Shown piece after piece: positions 23,775-31,756 of a stretch of 32,401 nt of DNA. The notes under the pieces are model-generated. The model was not told the origin of the DNA, did not search any database, and saw nothing but the letters and a program-made list of their open reading frames with translations. Positions within the stretch are counted from its first letter, which is position 1; each line of letters begins with the position of its first letter. Both the position numbers and the translations under genes were made by a program. Source of the DNA: CAMBRQ01 sp945870325 (GTDB lineage Bacteria; Bacillota; Clostridia; Lachnospirales; Lachnospiraceae); the NCBI RefSeq assembly GCF_050313795.1, contig NZ_JBNPMC010000038.1, forward strand, positions 1 to 32,401, given 5' to 3'.

Positions 23775-25697
23775 TTATATATCCAACTCTGCCTCCGTTG
23801 CATTCTCGTAGATGAATGTCCGTCTTGGCGGCACTTCTGTCCCCATCAGCATCTCGGTAACACTAGAGGCCATCCTTGCATCCTCAATCTCTACTAATTT
23901 CAGAATACGTGTCTCTGGATTCAGTGTTGTCTCCCACAACTGCTCGGCATCCATCTCACCCAGACCTTTATAGCGCTGAAGAGTGAATGGACCATCATAT
24001 GTCTTGCGGTAACGCTCTAGCGCCTTGTCATCATAGAGATACTCTTCCTCACCTTTCTTCGGCATTGCTTTATACAGAGGAGGCATTGCAATATAGACAT
24101 GTCCTTCATAGATCAATTCCGGCATGAATCGATAGAACAGTGTCAAAAGCAGCGTGGAGATATGTGCTCCATCCACATCGGCATCTGCCATTATAATAAT
24201 CTTGTCATAACGTAATTTGCTGATGTCGAAGTCGTTACCATATCCTTCGGAAAATCCACAACCGAATGCATTAATCATCGTTTTAATCTCTGCATTCGCC
24301 AGCACCTTATCAATGCTTGCCTTCTCCACATTCAGAATCTTACCACGGATCGGCAGAATCGCCTGATACATCCTATCTCGCGCCGTCTTAGCTGATCCTC
24401 CGGCAGAATCTCCCTCTACGATGAATATCTCGCACTTGCTGGCATCCCGGCTCTCGCAGTTCGCCAGTTTTCCGTTACTATCAAAGGAATACTTCTGCTT
24501 CGTTAACAGATTCGTCTTCGCACGTTCCTCCGTCTTACGAATCTTCGCCGCCTTCTCCGCACATCCGATCACCTTTTTCAGAGTATCCAAATTTCGGTCA
24601 AAATATCGGATGATCTCATCATTCGTCACTTTTCCACATGCTTTCGCAGCATCAGGGTTGTCCAATTTCGTCTTAGTCTGCCCTTCGAATCTTGGATCCG
24701 GATGCTTGATTGAGATGATTGCCGTCATACCATTACGCACATCCGCTCCGGTAAAGTTCGCATCCTTCTCTTTTAATATTCCCAGTTCTCTGGAATACTG
24801 GTTAATGACGGTTGTAAAAGTAGTCTTGAATCCAGTCAGATGGGTTCCTCCCTCTGCATTATAGATATTGTTACAGAAACCAAGTACATTCTCATGAAAC
24901 TCATTCACATACTGGAATGCTGCTTCCACTTCGATACCTTCTGCTTCTCCTTTAAAATACACTGGCTCATGGACAATCTCCTTCTTAGAATTCAAATCCT
25001 TAATGAATCCCAGAATTCCATCCGGTTCATGGTATACAATATGTTCCAGTTCACTGCCTCTTTTATCGTCAAATATAATCGTAAGAGAAGGATTCAGATA
25101 AGCCGTCTCATGCATACGGCTCTTCACTTCTTCCGCACGGAACTTCGTCTTTTCGAATATCGTATCATCTGGCAGAAAGTTCACCTTCGTTCCGGTCTTC
25201 CTGGTCTTGCCGATCTTCGGCAGCAGACCATCTTCCAATTCCATCACCGGTTTGCCTCTTTCATATCTGTCATGATGAATATATCCCTCACGGCTAATCT
25301 CCACATCCATATGGGTAGACAGCGCATTCACAACCGAAGAGCCGACTCCGTGAAGTCCACCGCTTGTCTTATAGACAGAATCATCAAACTTACCGCCGGC
25401 ATGAAGGGTCGTATAGACAACTCTTGCTGCGGATACGCCAGTTGCATGAAGCCCTACCGGAACTCCACGTCCGTTATCAGCCACCGTTGCCGAACCATCT
25501 TTTTCCAGCGTCACACGAATCTCTGAACAATATCCGGCCAGATGCTCATCCACTGCATTATCCACAATCTCATAGATTAAGTGATTCAATCCTTTGGCAG
25601 AGACACTTCCGATGTACATTCCTGGTCGTTTCCGAACCGCTTCCAGTCCTTCTAATATGGCAATACTATCTGCATCATATGTATTCTTTTTCGCCAT
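23775..25697 (-). CDS. parE: Type II topoisomerase ATPase subunit (topoisomerase IV-like)
   Basis: This is the ATP-hydrolysing subunit paired with the parC product. The 640 residues show the GHKL ATP site (YEIVDNAVDE at 42-51, DNGRGVPVG, GGLHGVGSSVVNALS), the transducer domain, and the TOPRIM motifs EGDSAGGSA and MADADVDGAHI. The tail is YKGLGEMDAEQLWETT. Length and motifs fit GyrB or ParE equally; the ParE label follows from the partner lacking a GyrA box. The start is ATG after AAAGGA. A promoter lies at 25803-25831. The first gene of parE-parC-nudC. Confidence 0.9.
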   Translation of the reverse strand: MAKKNTYDADSIAILEGLEAVRKRPGMYIGSVSAKGLNHLIYEIVDNAVDEHLAGYCSEIRVTLEKDGSATVADNGRGVPVGLHATGVSAARVVYTTLHAGGKFDDSVYKTSGGLHGVGSSVVNALSTHMDVEISREGYIHHDRYERGKPVMELEDGLLPKIGKTRKTGTKVNFLPDDTIFEKTKFRAEEVKSRMHETAYLNPSLTIIFDDKRGSELEHIVYHEPDGILGFIKDLNSKKEIVHEPVYFKGEAEGIEVEAAFQYVNEFHENVLGFCNNIYNAEGGTHLTGFKTTFTTVINQYSRELGILKEKDANFTGADVRNGMTAIISIKHPDPRFEGQTKTKLDNPDAAKACGKVTNDEIIRYFDRNLDTLKKVIGCAEKAAKIRKTEERAKTNLLTKQKYSFDSNGKLANCESRDASKCEIFIVEGDSAGGSAKTARDRMYQAILPIRGKILNVEKASIDKVLANAEIKTMINAFGCGFSEGYGNDFDISKLRYDKIIIMADADVDGAHISTLLLTLFYRFMPELIYEGHVYIAMPPLYKAMPKKGEEEYLYDDKALERYRKTYDGPFTLQRYKGLGEMDAEQLWETTLNPETRILKLVEIEDARMASSVTEMLMGTEVPPRRTFIYENATEAELDI

Positions 25698-25802
25698 TCC
25701 TATATATCCTTTCTAACATTTCCTCTACATCATCAGGCAAAGTCTGCCAACTTCCAGTACATACAATACTGACAAATGGGCAAACTTTTCCATACTGCCA
25801 AT

Positions 25803-25831
25803 ATCTTAGCACAAAATGTAGCCTTGTTCAA
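25803..25831 (-). promoter_or_regulatory. Sigma-A promoter of parE-parC-nudC
   Basis: The minus strand shows TTGAAC (25826-25831), a 17-base spacer and TAAGAT (25803-25808), about 105 bases before the parE start. The leader contains two copies of TTGGCAG and a CAGTA/TACTG hairpin that could be regulatory. Confidence 0.65.
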
Positions 25832-25849
25832 ACATATTTTATTCCCACG

Positions 25850-25969
25850 AGCAATGAGCCAAGCGCGGGTGCTTGCACACGCATTTGGCGAATGCCGCGA
25901 GGGTCAAATACCACGCAACTCTACTGCGCTTCAATTTCGATGCCCGTAGTTTGCTGCGGGGTATTTGAC
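25850..25969. repeat. Palindromic repeat region overlapping the spoIIP 3' end
   Basis: GTCAAATACC (25903-25912) pairs with GGTATTTGAC (25960-25969); the pairing extends imperfectly through CGCAACT / AGTTTGCTGCG. The right arm lies inside the last codons of spoIIP and the stop codon is in the loop. A further hairpin-rich GC block (GCGGGTGCTTGCACACGC, GCATTTGGCGAATGC) fills 25860-25900. The whole looks like a dispersed repeat and may serve as the transcript end of gpr-spoIIP, although no U-tract follows. The remaining gap 25698-25850 holds the parE promoter and leader. Confidence 0.65.
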
Positions 25970-27153
25970 TTTACAAGTACATTATGTAGTGTGGCTGCCA
26001 GAATCTCCATGGCATTACGCATCTCCTCCACCGTATTGGTCTGCGCTCCTGCCTCCACAAGAAGAGTTTTCGGCTTAAAATGCATATTATACCGATACCC
26101 TCTCAAGTAAATATGACGGGTAAATCCAGGAAATTGATTGGTCGCCGCTATCTGAAGTTGTAATGAAAATGCAAGGTTATCTTCAATATATGGATTCGGA
26201 AGATAACTGATATTCCCGTTTGCCCGCGTCCTGCTCAATCCATTGAAAAACATGATCTGTGCAGTTGGTTTTCCATTGATCTCAGTGACCAGATGGGTTC
26301 CCTCTGCTACACCATCTCTATGCAGATCAATGACCACCTCAATACTCGGGTTCTCCTGGAGAATCGCCTGAATCTCCGGTTCTGCCAATTCATAAGCCAT
26401 GCTGCGATCTAATTGTCCATTCACCAGATCATAAACTCCTTCATGATGAAGCGTCTGGATTCCGTAAGTATTATTCAGAAGTTCTGTCAGATATGAGCCG
26501 ATTCCCACAATTGTCGTATTAACATCCCCTTCCACTGAATCTGCAAATGCCTCCTGAGAATGGGTATGATAAATCAACACTCTAGGTCCATCGCCTGACT
26601 GGTCAATCGTCATGTCCTTCCCCATTAACTTCTCTGCATTCAGAAGTTCAGGATCAGCCATCGTATTCGAATCAATCGTATAAAAATTTCCAACCAGATA
26701 CTCATAGTTCATCAGATTCTCCATCGACGTATCAATTGGTGTTCCGGAGGTCTGTACTACTTCTGGCACCGGGTCATCATTAAGAATCAACTGCCCATTC
26801 TCATCCACCGCATTCTCATCATTTGCCTGCTGCGCCACAATCATCTGATAGGTCTCTTGATCTTCCACATCCGTATGGGAAGCTTCCTTTCCCTCCACAT
26901 ATGTTCCAAGCGGAATGAATCCCATTGCCGCCTCCGTTACCCAATCCTTAAGGGACTCTTCCTTCCCTTCCTCAATATATGCAAATCCTGTCAGATATGA
27001 CCGCTTCGCTTGATCCATTAATATCCGGTTAATCCTTGTCTGACTTCGCTTCTCTATTCCCAGAGATACCCGAATATGCATACAGGCATACACAGCCAGA
27101 ATTCCCAGGATTATCACAATAATTATACGGCTAATCCGCTGTTTCTGTCCCAC
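25921..27153 (-). CDS. spoIIP: Stage II sporulation protein P
   Basis: This peptidoglycan amidase/endopeptidase works with SpoIID and SpoIIM to drive engulfment of the forespore. With the GTG at 27153 (GGAG seven bases upstream) the protein has 410 residues; an ATG 11 codons earlier lacks a ribosome binding site and lies in a hairpin. A short basic N-terminus and a membrane helix (IIIVIILGILAVYACMHI) precede a variable linker. The catalytic domain has VLIYHTHSQEAF, GIQTLHHEGVYD, VVIDLHRDGV and NPYIEDNLAFSLQLQ, with the zinc-binding histidines of the family. The C-terminal residues (SNTPQQTTGIEIEAQ) are encoded within a palindromic repeat. It follows gpr by 71 bases, an order also seen in Bacillus. 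Confidence 0.94.
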   Translation of the reverse strand: MGQKQRISRIIIVIILGILAVYACMHIRVSLGIEKRSQTRINRILMDQAKRSYLTGFAYIEEGKEESLKDWVTEAAMGFIPLGTYVEGKEASHTDVEDQETYQMIVAQQANDENAVDENGQLILNDDPVPEVVQTSGTPIDTSMENLMNYEYLVGNFYTIDSNTMADPELLNAEKLMGKDMTIDQSGDGPRVLIYHTHSQEAFADSVEGDVNTTIVGIGSYLTELLNNTYGIQTLHHEGVYDLVNGQLDRSMAYELAEPEIQAILQENPSIEVVIDLHRDGVAEGTHLVTEINGKPTAQIMFFNGLSRTRANGNISYLPNPYIEDNLAFSLQLQIAATNQFPGFTRHIYLRGYRYNMHFKPKTLLVEAGAQTNTVEEMRNAMEILAATLHNVLVKSNTPQQTTGIEIEAQ

Positions 27154-27174
27154 ATCATCACTCCATCTAAGAAC

Positions 27175-27200
27175 TGCTGTCTGCATTCACACAGACAGCA
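27175..27200. repeat. Hairpin in the gpr-spoIIP gap
   Basis: TGCTGTCTG (27175-27183) and CAGACAGCA (27192-27200) form a perfect 9-bp stem with an eight-base loop, 22 bases before the spoIIP GTG. On the plus strand the stem is followed by CTTTTTTC, the form of a terminator for plus-strand RNA; on the minus strand the A-run precedes it, so it is a leader stem there. Confidence 0.65.
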
Positions 27201-27223
27201 CTTTTTTCACTTCATGTCTTAAC

Positions 27224-27252
27224 ACTATATGAGACTTTCTTCCTGATTATGA
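27224..27252 (-). promoter_or_regulatory. Candidate sigma-E promoter of spoIIP
   Basis: The minus strand shows TCATAAT (27246-27252), a 14-base spacer and CATATAGT (27224-27231), matching the sigma-E pattern KMATATT / CATACAAT well. The boxes lie over the last codons of gpr. In B. subtilis spoIIP is expressed from a sigma-E promoter in addition to read-through from gpr. Confidence 0.5.
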
Positions 27253-28214
27253 GCATGTCCTCCCAAAAAGAGCATATTCAGCGCTTCTGATATGGTATAA
27301 CTGATTCTCTTAACCGTCTCATCAATATCCTTCGGAGTCACAAAGAGACCATTCAGATGCGGAGAGATCAATTCCTTCACCAGTTCATACTTCTCTGCCG
27401 CATTGTACCCTTGCATCACCACGCCAACGCCCCGCAGAGTCTCCGAACTTTCCAGCGCCGCAATCAGATTCTCCATGGTATCATTGACAATCGTCGCAGC
27501 ATCCACTACTGTCGGTACGCCAATGGCAATCACCGGAATCCCAACCGTCTCTTCCGTAATCGCATTCCTGTGATTCCCCACACCAGATCCCGGATTAATC
27601 CCCGTATCCGAGATCTGAATCGTCCGGTTCAGTCTCTTAGAACTTCGTGCCGCCAGAGCATCCACCGCTATCATGAGGTCCGGCTTCGTCTCTCGGACAA
27701 TCCCCTTGACAATCTCCACTGTCTCCATCCCTGTCTGAGCCATCACTCCCGGAACGATGGCACTGATCAGGCGTACATTTTCTTCTCCCATCGCATACTT
27801 TCCATATTCTTTCACAATATGCCTAGTAATATTAAGGTTATCCACCACATATGGTCCCAGCGCATCCGGCGTCACCTTCCGGTTTCCCAGCCCCACAACC
27901 AGAACAGAGTAATCTTCCTTATCCGCTTTGATAAACCGCTCCAAAAACATTGCAAGTTCCTTCGATATCTCCTCATGATAGTCCTCATCCGGCACTGCCA
28001 TATTCGGAGCCTCCATCGTAATATAGGTTCCCACTGGCTTCTTCATAATCTTTGCACCATTCTCCGTCTCAATCTTCACGGTAGTCACTTTGATCTCCCG
28101 CTCCTCATCGTACTTCTCCTCCAGAGACACCCCCTGAACCTCCACATGATCTGACTCAAACCTCTCCTTATCCTCAAGCGCCAAATCCGTCCGAATACTA
28201 TACTTCTCAATCAT
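27225..28214 (-). CDS. gpr: Germination protease (GPR endopeptidase)
   Basis: This self-activated protease degrades small acid-soluble spore proteins during germination. The 329 residues begin with the pro-sequence MIEKYSIRTDLALED, similar to the processed N-terminus of Bacillus GPR. The family motif VGLGNRKVTPDALGPYVVDNL is present in two pieces around D117, and LMIAVDALAARSS carries the second essential aspartate. GINPGSGVGNHR, in the second half, is also diagnostic. Start ATG after GGAGG. It is transcribed before spoIIP. The upstream region is shared with the divergent rpsT. Confidence 0.96.
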   Translation of the reverse strand: MIEKYSIRTDLALEDKERFESDHVEVQGVSLEEKYDEEREIKVTTVKIETENGAKIMKKPVGTYITMEAPNMAVPDEDYHEEISKELAMFLERFIKADKEDYSVLVVGLGNRKVTPDALGPYVVDNLNITRHIVKEYGKYAMGEENVRLISAIVPGVMAQTGMETVEIVKGIVRETKPDLMIAVDALAARSSKRLNRTIQISDTGINPGSGVGNHRNAITEETVGIPVIAIGVPTVVDAATIVNDTMENLIAALESSETLRGVGVVMQGYNAAEKYELVKELISPHLNGLFVTPKDIDETVKRISYTISEALNMLFLGGHAHNQEESLI

Positions 28215-28257
28215 CCCTAATATCCTCCAACTAAATAATCACATATATCCTAGTTTT

Positions 28258-28284
28258 TACAATATTTTGAGAAATATGTATTGA
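28258..28284 (-). promoter_or_regulatory. Possible forespore (sigma-G/F) promoter of gpr
   Basis: The minus strand has TCAATA (28279-28284), a 14-base spacer and TATTGTA (28258-28264), a partial match to forespore sigma consensus. The -35 box coincides with the -35 box of the divergent rpsT promoter on the other strand. gpr is sigma-G dependent in Bacillus; the match here is weak. Confidence 0.35.
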
Positions 28285-28309
28285 CAGAAATCATTCCTTG
28301 CCCTAAAAT
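28281..28309 (+). promoter_or_regulatory. Sigma-A promoter of rpsT
   Basis: A perfect TTGACA (28281-28286), a 17-base spacer and TAAAAT (28304-28309) lie about 100 bases before the rpsT start. Confidence 0.85.
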
Positions 28310-28321
28310 AAATTCGTATGT

Positions 28322-28354
28322 TTCGTTAGAACGTCCGTGTCCGGCTCTAACGAA
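28322..28354 (+). promoter_or_regulatory. Leader hairpin of rpsT
   Basis: TTCGTTAGA (28322-28330) pairs with TCTAACGAA (28346-28354), 9 bp perfect, enclosing a GC-rich loop with a small CCG/CGG pairing. A TCGAT-ACA-ATCGA hairpin follows near 28369-28381. It sits between promoter and ribosome binding site, where S20 autogenous control could act; that role is inference. Confidence 0.5.
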
Positions 28355-28406
28355 TTCAAATTCACAATCGATACAATCGAAATAAAAGATATTGGAGGTG
28401 GACAAA

Positions 28407-28670
28407 TTGGCTAATATCAAATCTGCAAAGAAGAGAATCTTAGTAAACGAAACAAAAGCTGCTAGAAACAAAGCAATCAAATCTAAAGTAAAAACTTGCA
28501 TTAAGAAAGTTGAAACAGCTGTAGCGAACAAAGATGCTGAGGCTGCAAAAGCTGCATTAAAGGTTGCAATCGTTGAGATCAACAAAGCAGGAAGCAAGGG
28601 TGTTTATCACAAGAACACATGCTCTAGAAAGATTTCCCGTTTAGCAAAAGCCGTAAACGGAATTGCTTAA
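28407..28670 (+). CDS. rpsT: 30S ribosomal protein S20 (bS20)
   Basis: This is a small basic helical protein that binds 16S rRNA in the body of the 30S subunit. The 87 residues read MANIKSAKKRILVNETKAAR and continue to HKNTCSRKISRLAKAVNGIA, the family ends. The start is TTG at 28407, with GGAGGTG seven to eight bases upstream; a TTG five codons earlier lies inside that site. TTG starts are frequent for S20 and are tied to its autocontrol in E. coli, where the codon is UUG. It is the only plus-strand gene of the window, with its own promoter and terminator. Confidence 0.97.
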   Translation: MANIKSAKKRILVNETKAARNKAIKSKVKTCIKKVETAVANKDAEAAKAALKVAIVEINKAGSKGVYHKNTCSRKISRLAKAVNGIA

Positions 28671-28690
28671 TAGATAGAGAATATGCGTAC

Positions 28691-28724
28691 AAAAAACAGC
28701 CATACCGTCAGTGGCTGTTTTTTT
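28691..28724 (+). terminator. Rho-independent terminator of rpsT
   Basis: ACAGCCA (28696-28702) pairs with TGGCTGT (28712-28718) around a nine-base loop, followed by six further Ts. Six As precede the stem, so it could also act on the minus strand for the kinase operon. Confidence 0.9.
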
Positions 28725-28890
28725 ATTTGCATATGATGATCTGACAAATCTTTCGCCTCTTAAAATCTTAATTGATAGGCAACTCTTATATCTACTCCAT
28801 TGTATATCATCACAATGATTATATTGATTGATAGAAATAAAAATAGTCATTATAATTCTTTCCAATGTTCCTATAAATCTACCGGCATTT

Positions 28891-28946
28891 TTATTCATCA
28901 AAAAAGGCGATATTTTGAATTTATTCATTAAAAAGGCGATATTTTT
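28891..28946. repeat. Imperfect 30-bp tandem duplication
   Basis: TTATTCATCAAAAAAGGCGA at 28891 and TTATTCATTAAAAAGGCGAT at 28921 begin two AT-rich units with a 30-base period. The second runs into the stop codon of the histidine kinase gene. I see nothing else in the non-coding stretch 28725-28944. Confidence 0.7.
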
Positions 28947-29856
28947 ATGTTTCACAAGGAAACCTCATCTCCACACAGAATTCATCCCCCTCAATCCTCG
29001 CCTCAATCTCTCCATTCATCCGTATCACCAGTTCTTTCGCAATAGAAAGACCTAGCCCCGTAGACGTCTTACTTCTGGCGGCATCTGCTTTGTAGAATCG
29101 TTCAAACACTTGGCTTATGTCAATATTTTCTGGATTTTTCACCCGGTTACTGATCCGGAACACAACCTGCGCCCTACGATCCACAATCTGCTTATGCAGT
29201 TGAATCCTAATCCGTTTTTCTCCGTGATCCAGACCATTTTTAATAATATTCTGGATTACTCTGCGAAGCCCTTGTTCATTCCCCTCCAGATAAAGCAATT
29301 CTTCTGTAATCTCAATCTCTGGCATTATTCCAAGCTGCATCCACTCCTCATAATAAGAAAATATCATTTCTTTTAAAATACGATTGATACAGCATCTGGA
29401 CATTTCCAATTGATAGGAGTCATTTTTCAACTTTGTAAAGGTAAATAACTCTTCTAGCATCTCCTTGAGACTTTCGATTCTCTCCTGAATAATTCTCATA
29501 TATCGTCTCTGGTCATCCGGACTCTCACTGGTCTCCATGAGTTGGAAATACCCATCCAGAGAAGTCAGCGGTGTACGGATATCGTGAGAAAGGTTGGTGT
29601 ATGTATCAGCAATGATCTTCTCTTTCTCCAGATATTCCTTTCTCTCCTTTCGTCTCAACGCCAAGAATTCATTCAAAAGTTCCGATAGTTCTCCGATTCC
29701 TCCACTATCTATCTCATGCGTAATAATCATATTACTTTCGTTATGAATCAGAAACGCCAATTGGCGGCAGATGTCTTTCACCTGCCGCTGGAATTTCCAC
29801 AAAATGTATGTTTGTATCAATATGATTCCTGCCAGAATCCCAATTACTATATACAT
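28945..29856 (-). CDS. Sensor histidine kinase
   Basis: This membrane kinase probably phosphorylates the response regulator encoded at the other end of the cluster. The 303 residues have an N-terminal membrane helix (about 2-20) with almost no extracellular part, a short linker, then the dimerisation/phosphoacceptor motif LSHDIRTPLTSLDGY with H91. The ATP-binding domain carries the N box NIIKNGLDHG (203-212), FERFYKADAAR and GLGLSIAKEL (267-276). The lack of a sensor domain suggests that it responds through the membrane or the adjacent ABC transporter, as in BceS-like kinases, although this is inference. Start ATG with AAGGG close upstream. 19 bases after the permease. Confidence 0.93.
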   Translation of the reverse strand: MYIVIGILAGIILIQTYILWKFQRQVKDICRQLAFLIHNESNMIITHEIDSGGIGELSELLNEFLALRRKERKEYLEKEKIIADTYTNLSHDIRTPLTSLDGYFQLMETSESPDDQRRYMRIIQERIESLKEMLEELFTFTKLKNDSYQLEMSRCCINRILKEMIFSYYEEWMQLGIMPEIEITEELLYLEGNEQGLRRVIQNIIKNGLDHGEKRIRIQLHKQIVDRRAQVVFRISNRVKNPENIDISQVFERFYKADAARSKTSTGLGLSIAKELVIRMNGEIEARIEGDEFCVEMRFPCET

Positions 29857-29875
29857 ACCCTTATAATCTCACTTT

Positions 29876-30724
29876 CTATATATCCCTCTTTCTGAATATT
29901 GCACTGCCTGCCAGTATCATAACAATGACAAATCCCAGAGCAATCACAACCGCCTGTACACACTCGCTGCCCGTCGGTCCCATTGGAAGCATCGCAATCT
30001 TCCCTGTCACTGTATACTCAATCAACTGAAAGTCTTTGGCTCCGGCTTTGTGAATCAGATTATCTACTGCACTGTAGAGAATCATCATCATATTCATACA
30101 CAGACAGATAACGATTACCATACTGATCACATTGCTTCGAATCACTACTGCAAGTGCCATACTGATAATCACCAACGCATAGTGCAATGCTGTCTGCGCA
30201 CCCAGATATAGTAAGAATTCTTTTGTATTTCCTAATTCGATCTTTCCAAAGATGATCTGATTTGCAACCACTTGGAGAAGTACATATCCGGCCATGCTAA
30301 GAATGGTGTATGCCAGTAATGATACCATCTTGGCAAGCACCAGATGCCCTCGGTTTCTGACCTGCCCTCCGATATTCTTAATATATCCGCTATTTATATC
30401 TGCCGTACCAAAGATTACCGCAAAAATCACAAGGAACAACGCAATAAACTTCGCCTGTGTATTCGCATAGAACAAGTCAAACACCGTAACCATTTCTCCC
30501 GGCTGCGTAGGAAGGACCACTGTCATTCCAAGATTCACCTGCTCTTCTGCCTGTTCTTCCTCTACTACTGCCTGTTGTCTATTCATTTCTTCTTGTATTG
30601 CATCGTAATCGATTTTCGACATATATGTAGTAATTATGACAGCCACTGCCATAATGATCCATATTACATAGAGACTCTTTGTCCGGAACATTCTGTATAT
30701 ATCCATCTTTATCATATTAAGCAT
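29876..30724 (-). CDS. ABC-2 type transporter permease
   Basis: This is a predicted membrane subunit of an exporter that works with the ATPase encoded just upstream. The 282 residues have about six hydrophobic segments: an N-terminal helix after YRMFRTKSLYVIW, a large exported loop of about 75 residues with DYDAIQEEMNRQ, and five helices towards the C-terminus, ending in an RKRDI tail. The start is ATG at 30724 with AGGAGG eight bases upstream, inside the last codons of the ATPase gene (8-base overlap). That indicates coupled translation. The substrate is unknown. Confidence 0.88.
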   Translation of the reverse strand: MLNMIKMDIYRMFRTKSLYVIWIIMAVAVIITTYMSKIDYDAIQEEMNRQQAVVEEEQAEEQVNLGMTVVLPTQPGEMVTVFDLFYANTQAKFIALFLVIFAVIFGTADINSGYIKNIGGQVRNRGHLVLAKMVSLLAYTILSMAGYVLLQVVANQIIFGKIELGNTKEFLLYLGAQTALHYALVIISMALAVVIRSNVISMVIVICLCMNMMMILYSAVDNLIHKAGAKDFQLIEYTVTGKIAMLPMGPTGSECVQAVVIALGFVIVMILAGSAIFRKRDI

Positions 30725-31634
30725 TCTGTGCACCTCCTGTCAGATTCAAGAAATAAGCCTCCAGTTCCTCACTGGTTACCTGGATTCCTTTAATTGGAAT
30801 TCCTGCTTTCGCCAGTTCCATATTAAGAACAGCACTCTCACTTAGCCGTTCAAATATATGGATATGTTCTTTATCTATAACCTGATAGTTGGCAAATCCT
30901 AATGCATCCAGTATCGGAAGTGCCTTTTCCGGCTCATCCAGAATCACTTCAATTCTCTCACTGCAGCGGCTCATCAATTCTTCCCGGGTCAATTCCTGCA
31001 GCAGACTTCCATTGTGAATGATTCCATAGTCTGTTGCGATCTTAGACAATTCTTCTAAAATGTGACTGGAAATCAAGATGGTCATATTCCTCTCATCTCT
31101 TAGTTTCTGGATAATATCTCTGACTTCTGCAATTCCCTGTGGATCCAGTCCATTGATTGGCTCATCCAGAACCAATAAATCCGGTTCACCCACAAGCGCA
31201 AGCCCGATACCCAGTCTTTGCTTCATTCCTAATGAGAAATGCTTCGTCTTTTTCTTCCCCACATCAGAAAGACCCACAACACGTAAGATTTCTTCTATAT
31301 AGTTGTCTTTATGAATACCAAAAAGCTTGCACTTAATCTTTAGATTCTCATAGGCATCCATGTTTCCATATAGCCCCGGTGATTCAATCAGGCAGCCAAC
31401 CCTGGTACGAATCCTTCCCAGATCCTTGCCTTTGTAACCAAACATCTCGATCTCACCGCTAGTCGGCTTGGCAAGACCGCTGATCATCTTAAGACAAGTG
31501 GTCTTTCCCGCTCCATTTCTTCCAATGAATCCATAGATAGCACCTTTCTTAATATGAATGTTCACATGATCCACCGCTTTATGATGTCCATATTGTTTGG
31601 TCAGGCCAATGGTTTGTAATAATATCTCACTCAT
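30717..31634 (-). CDS. ABC transporter ATP-binding protein (BcrA-like)
   Basis: This is the ATPase of an exporter of the bacitracin/lantibiotic-resistance type. From the ATG at 31634 (AAAGGAG nine bases upstream; the frame is open 17 codons further) it has 305 residues. Motifs are Walker A GRNGAGKTT (38-46), a signature variant FSLGMKQRLG, Walker B LLVLDEPINGLDP and the H-loop SSHILEEL. A C-terminal extension of about 80 residues has the BcrA-type ending. The gene lies between the response regulator (122 bases) and the permease (overlap). It could be an antimicrobial peptide detoxification or self-immunity pump; the substrate cannot be read. Confidence 0.92.
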   Translation of the reverse strand: MSEILLQTIGLTKQYGHHKAVDHVNIHIKKGAIYGFIGRNGAGKTTCLKMISGLAKPTSGEIEMFGYKGKDLGRIRTRVGCLIESPGLYGNMDAYENLKIKCKLFGIHKDNYIEEILRVVGLSDVGKKKTKHFSLGMKQRLGIGLALVGEPDLLVLDEPINGLDPQGIAEVRDIIQKLRDERNMTILISSHILEELSKIATDYGIIHNGSLLQELTREELMSRCSERIEVILDEPEKALPILDALGFANYQVIDKEHIHIFERLSESAVLNMELAKAGIPIKGIQVTSEELEAYFLNLTGGAQNA

Positions 31635-31756
31635 TTCATGACACTCCTTTGATGCGCTTTTATCTGCGTTTTTCTTATCTGCCATTTATATTACGGATTG
31701 AATCCTAATCGAACGCAAATAAATAGTAAAAAAAGAGTAAAGATAATCCTCTGATA

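Noticed and set aside
27357..28154. Plus-strand frame opposite gpr (265 codons)
   Set aside because: Antisense to a well identified gene and composed mainly of His/Arg/Asn, typical of a shadow frame.
28641..28955. Minus-strand frame with a repeated FLMNK motif
   Set aside because: It runs through the rpsT end and its terminator; the repeat comes from the AT-rich tandem duplication and there is no ribosome binding site.
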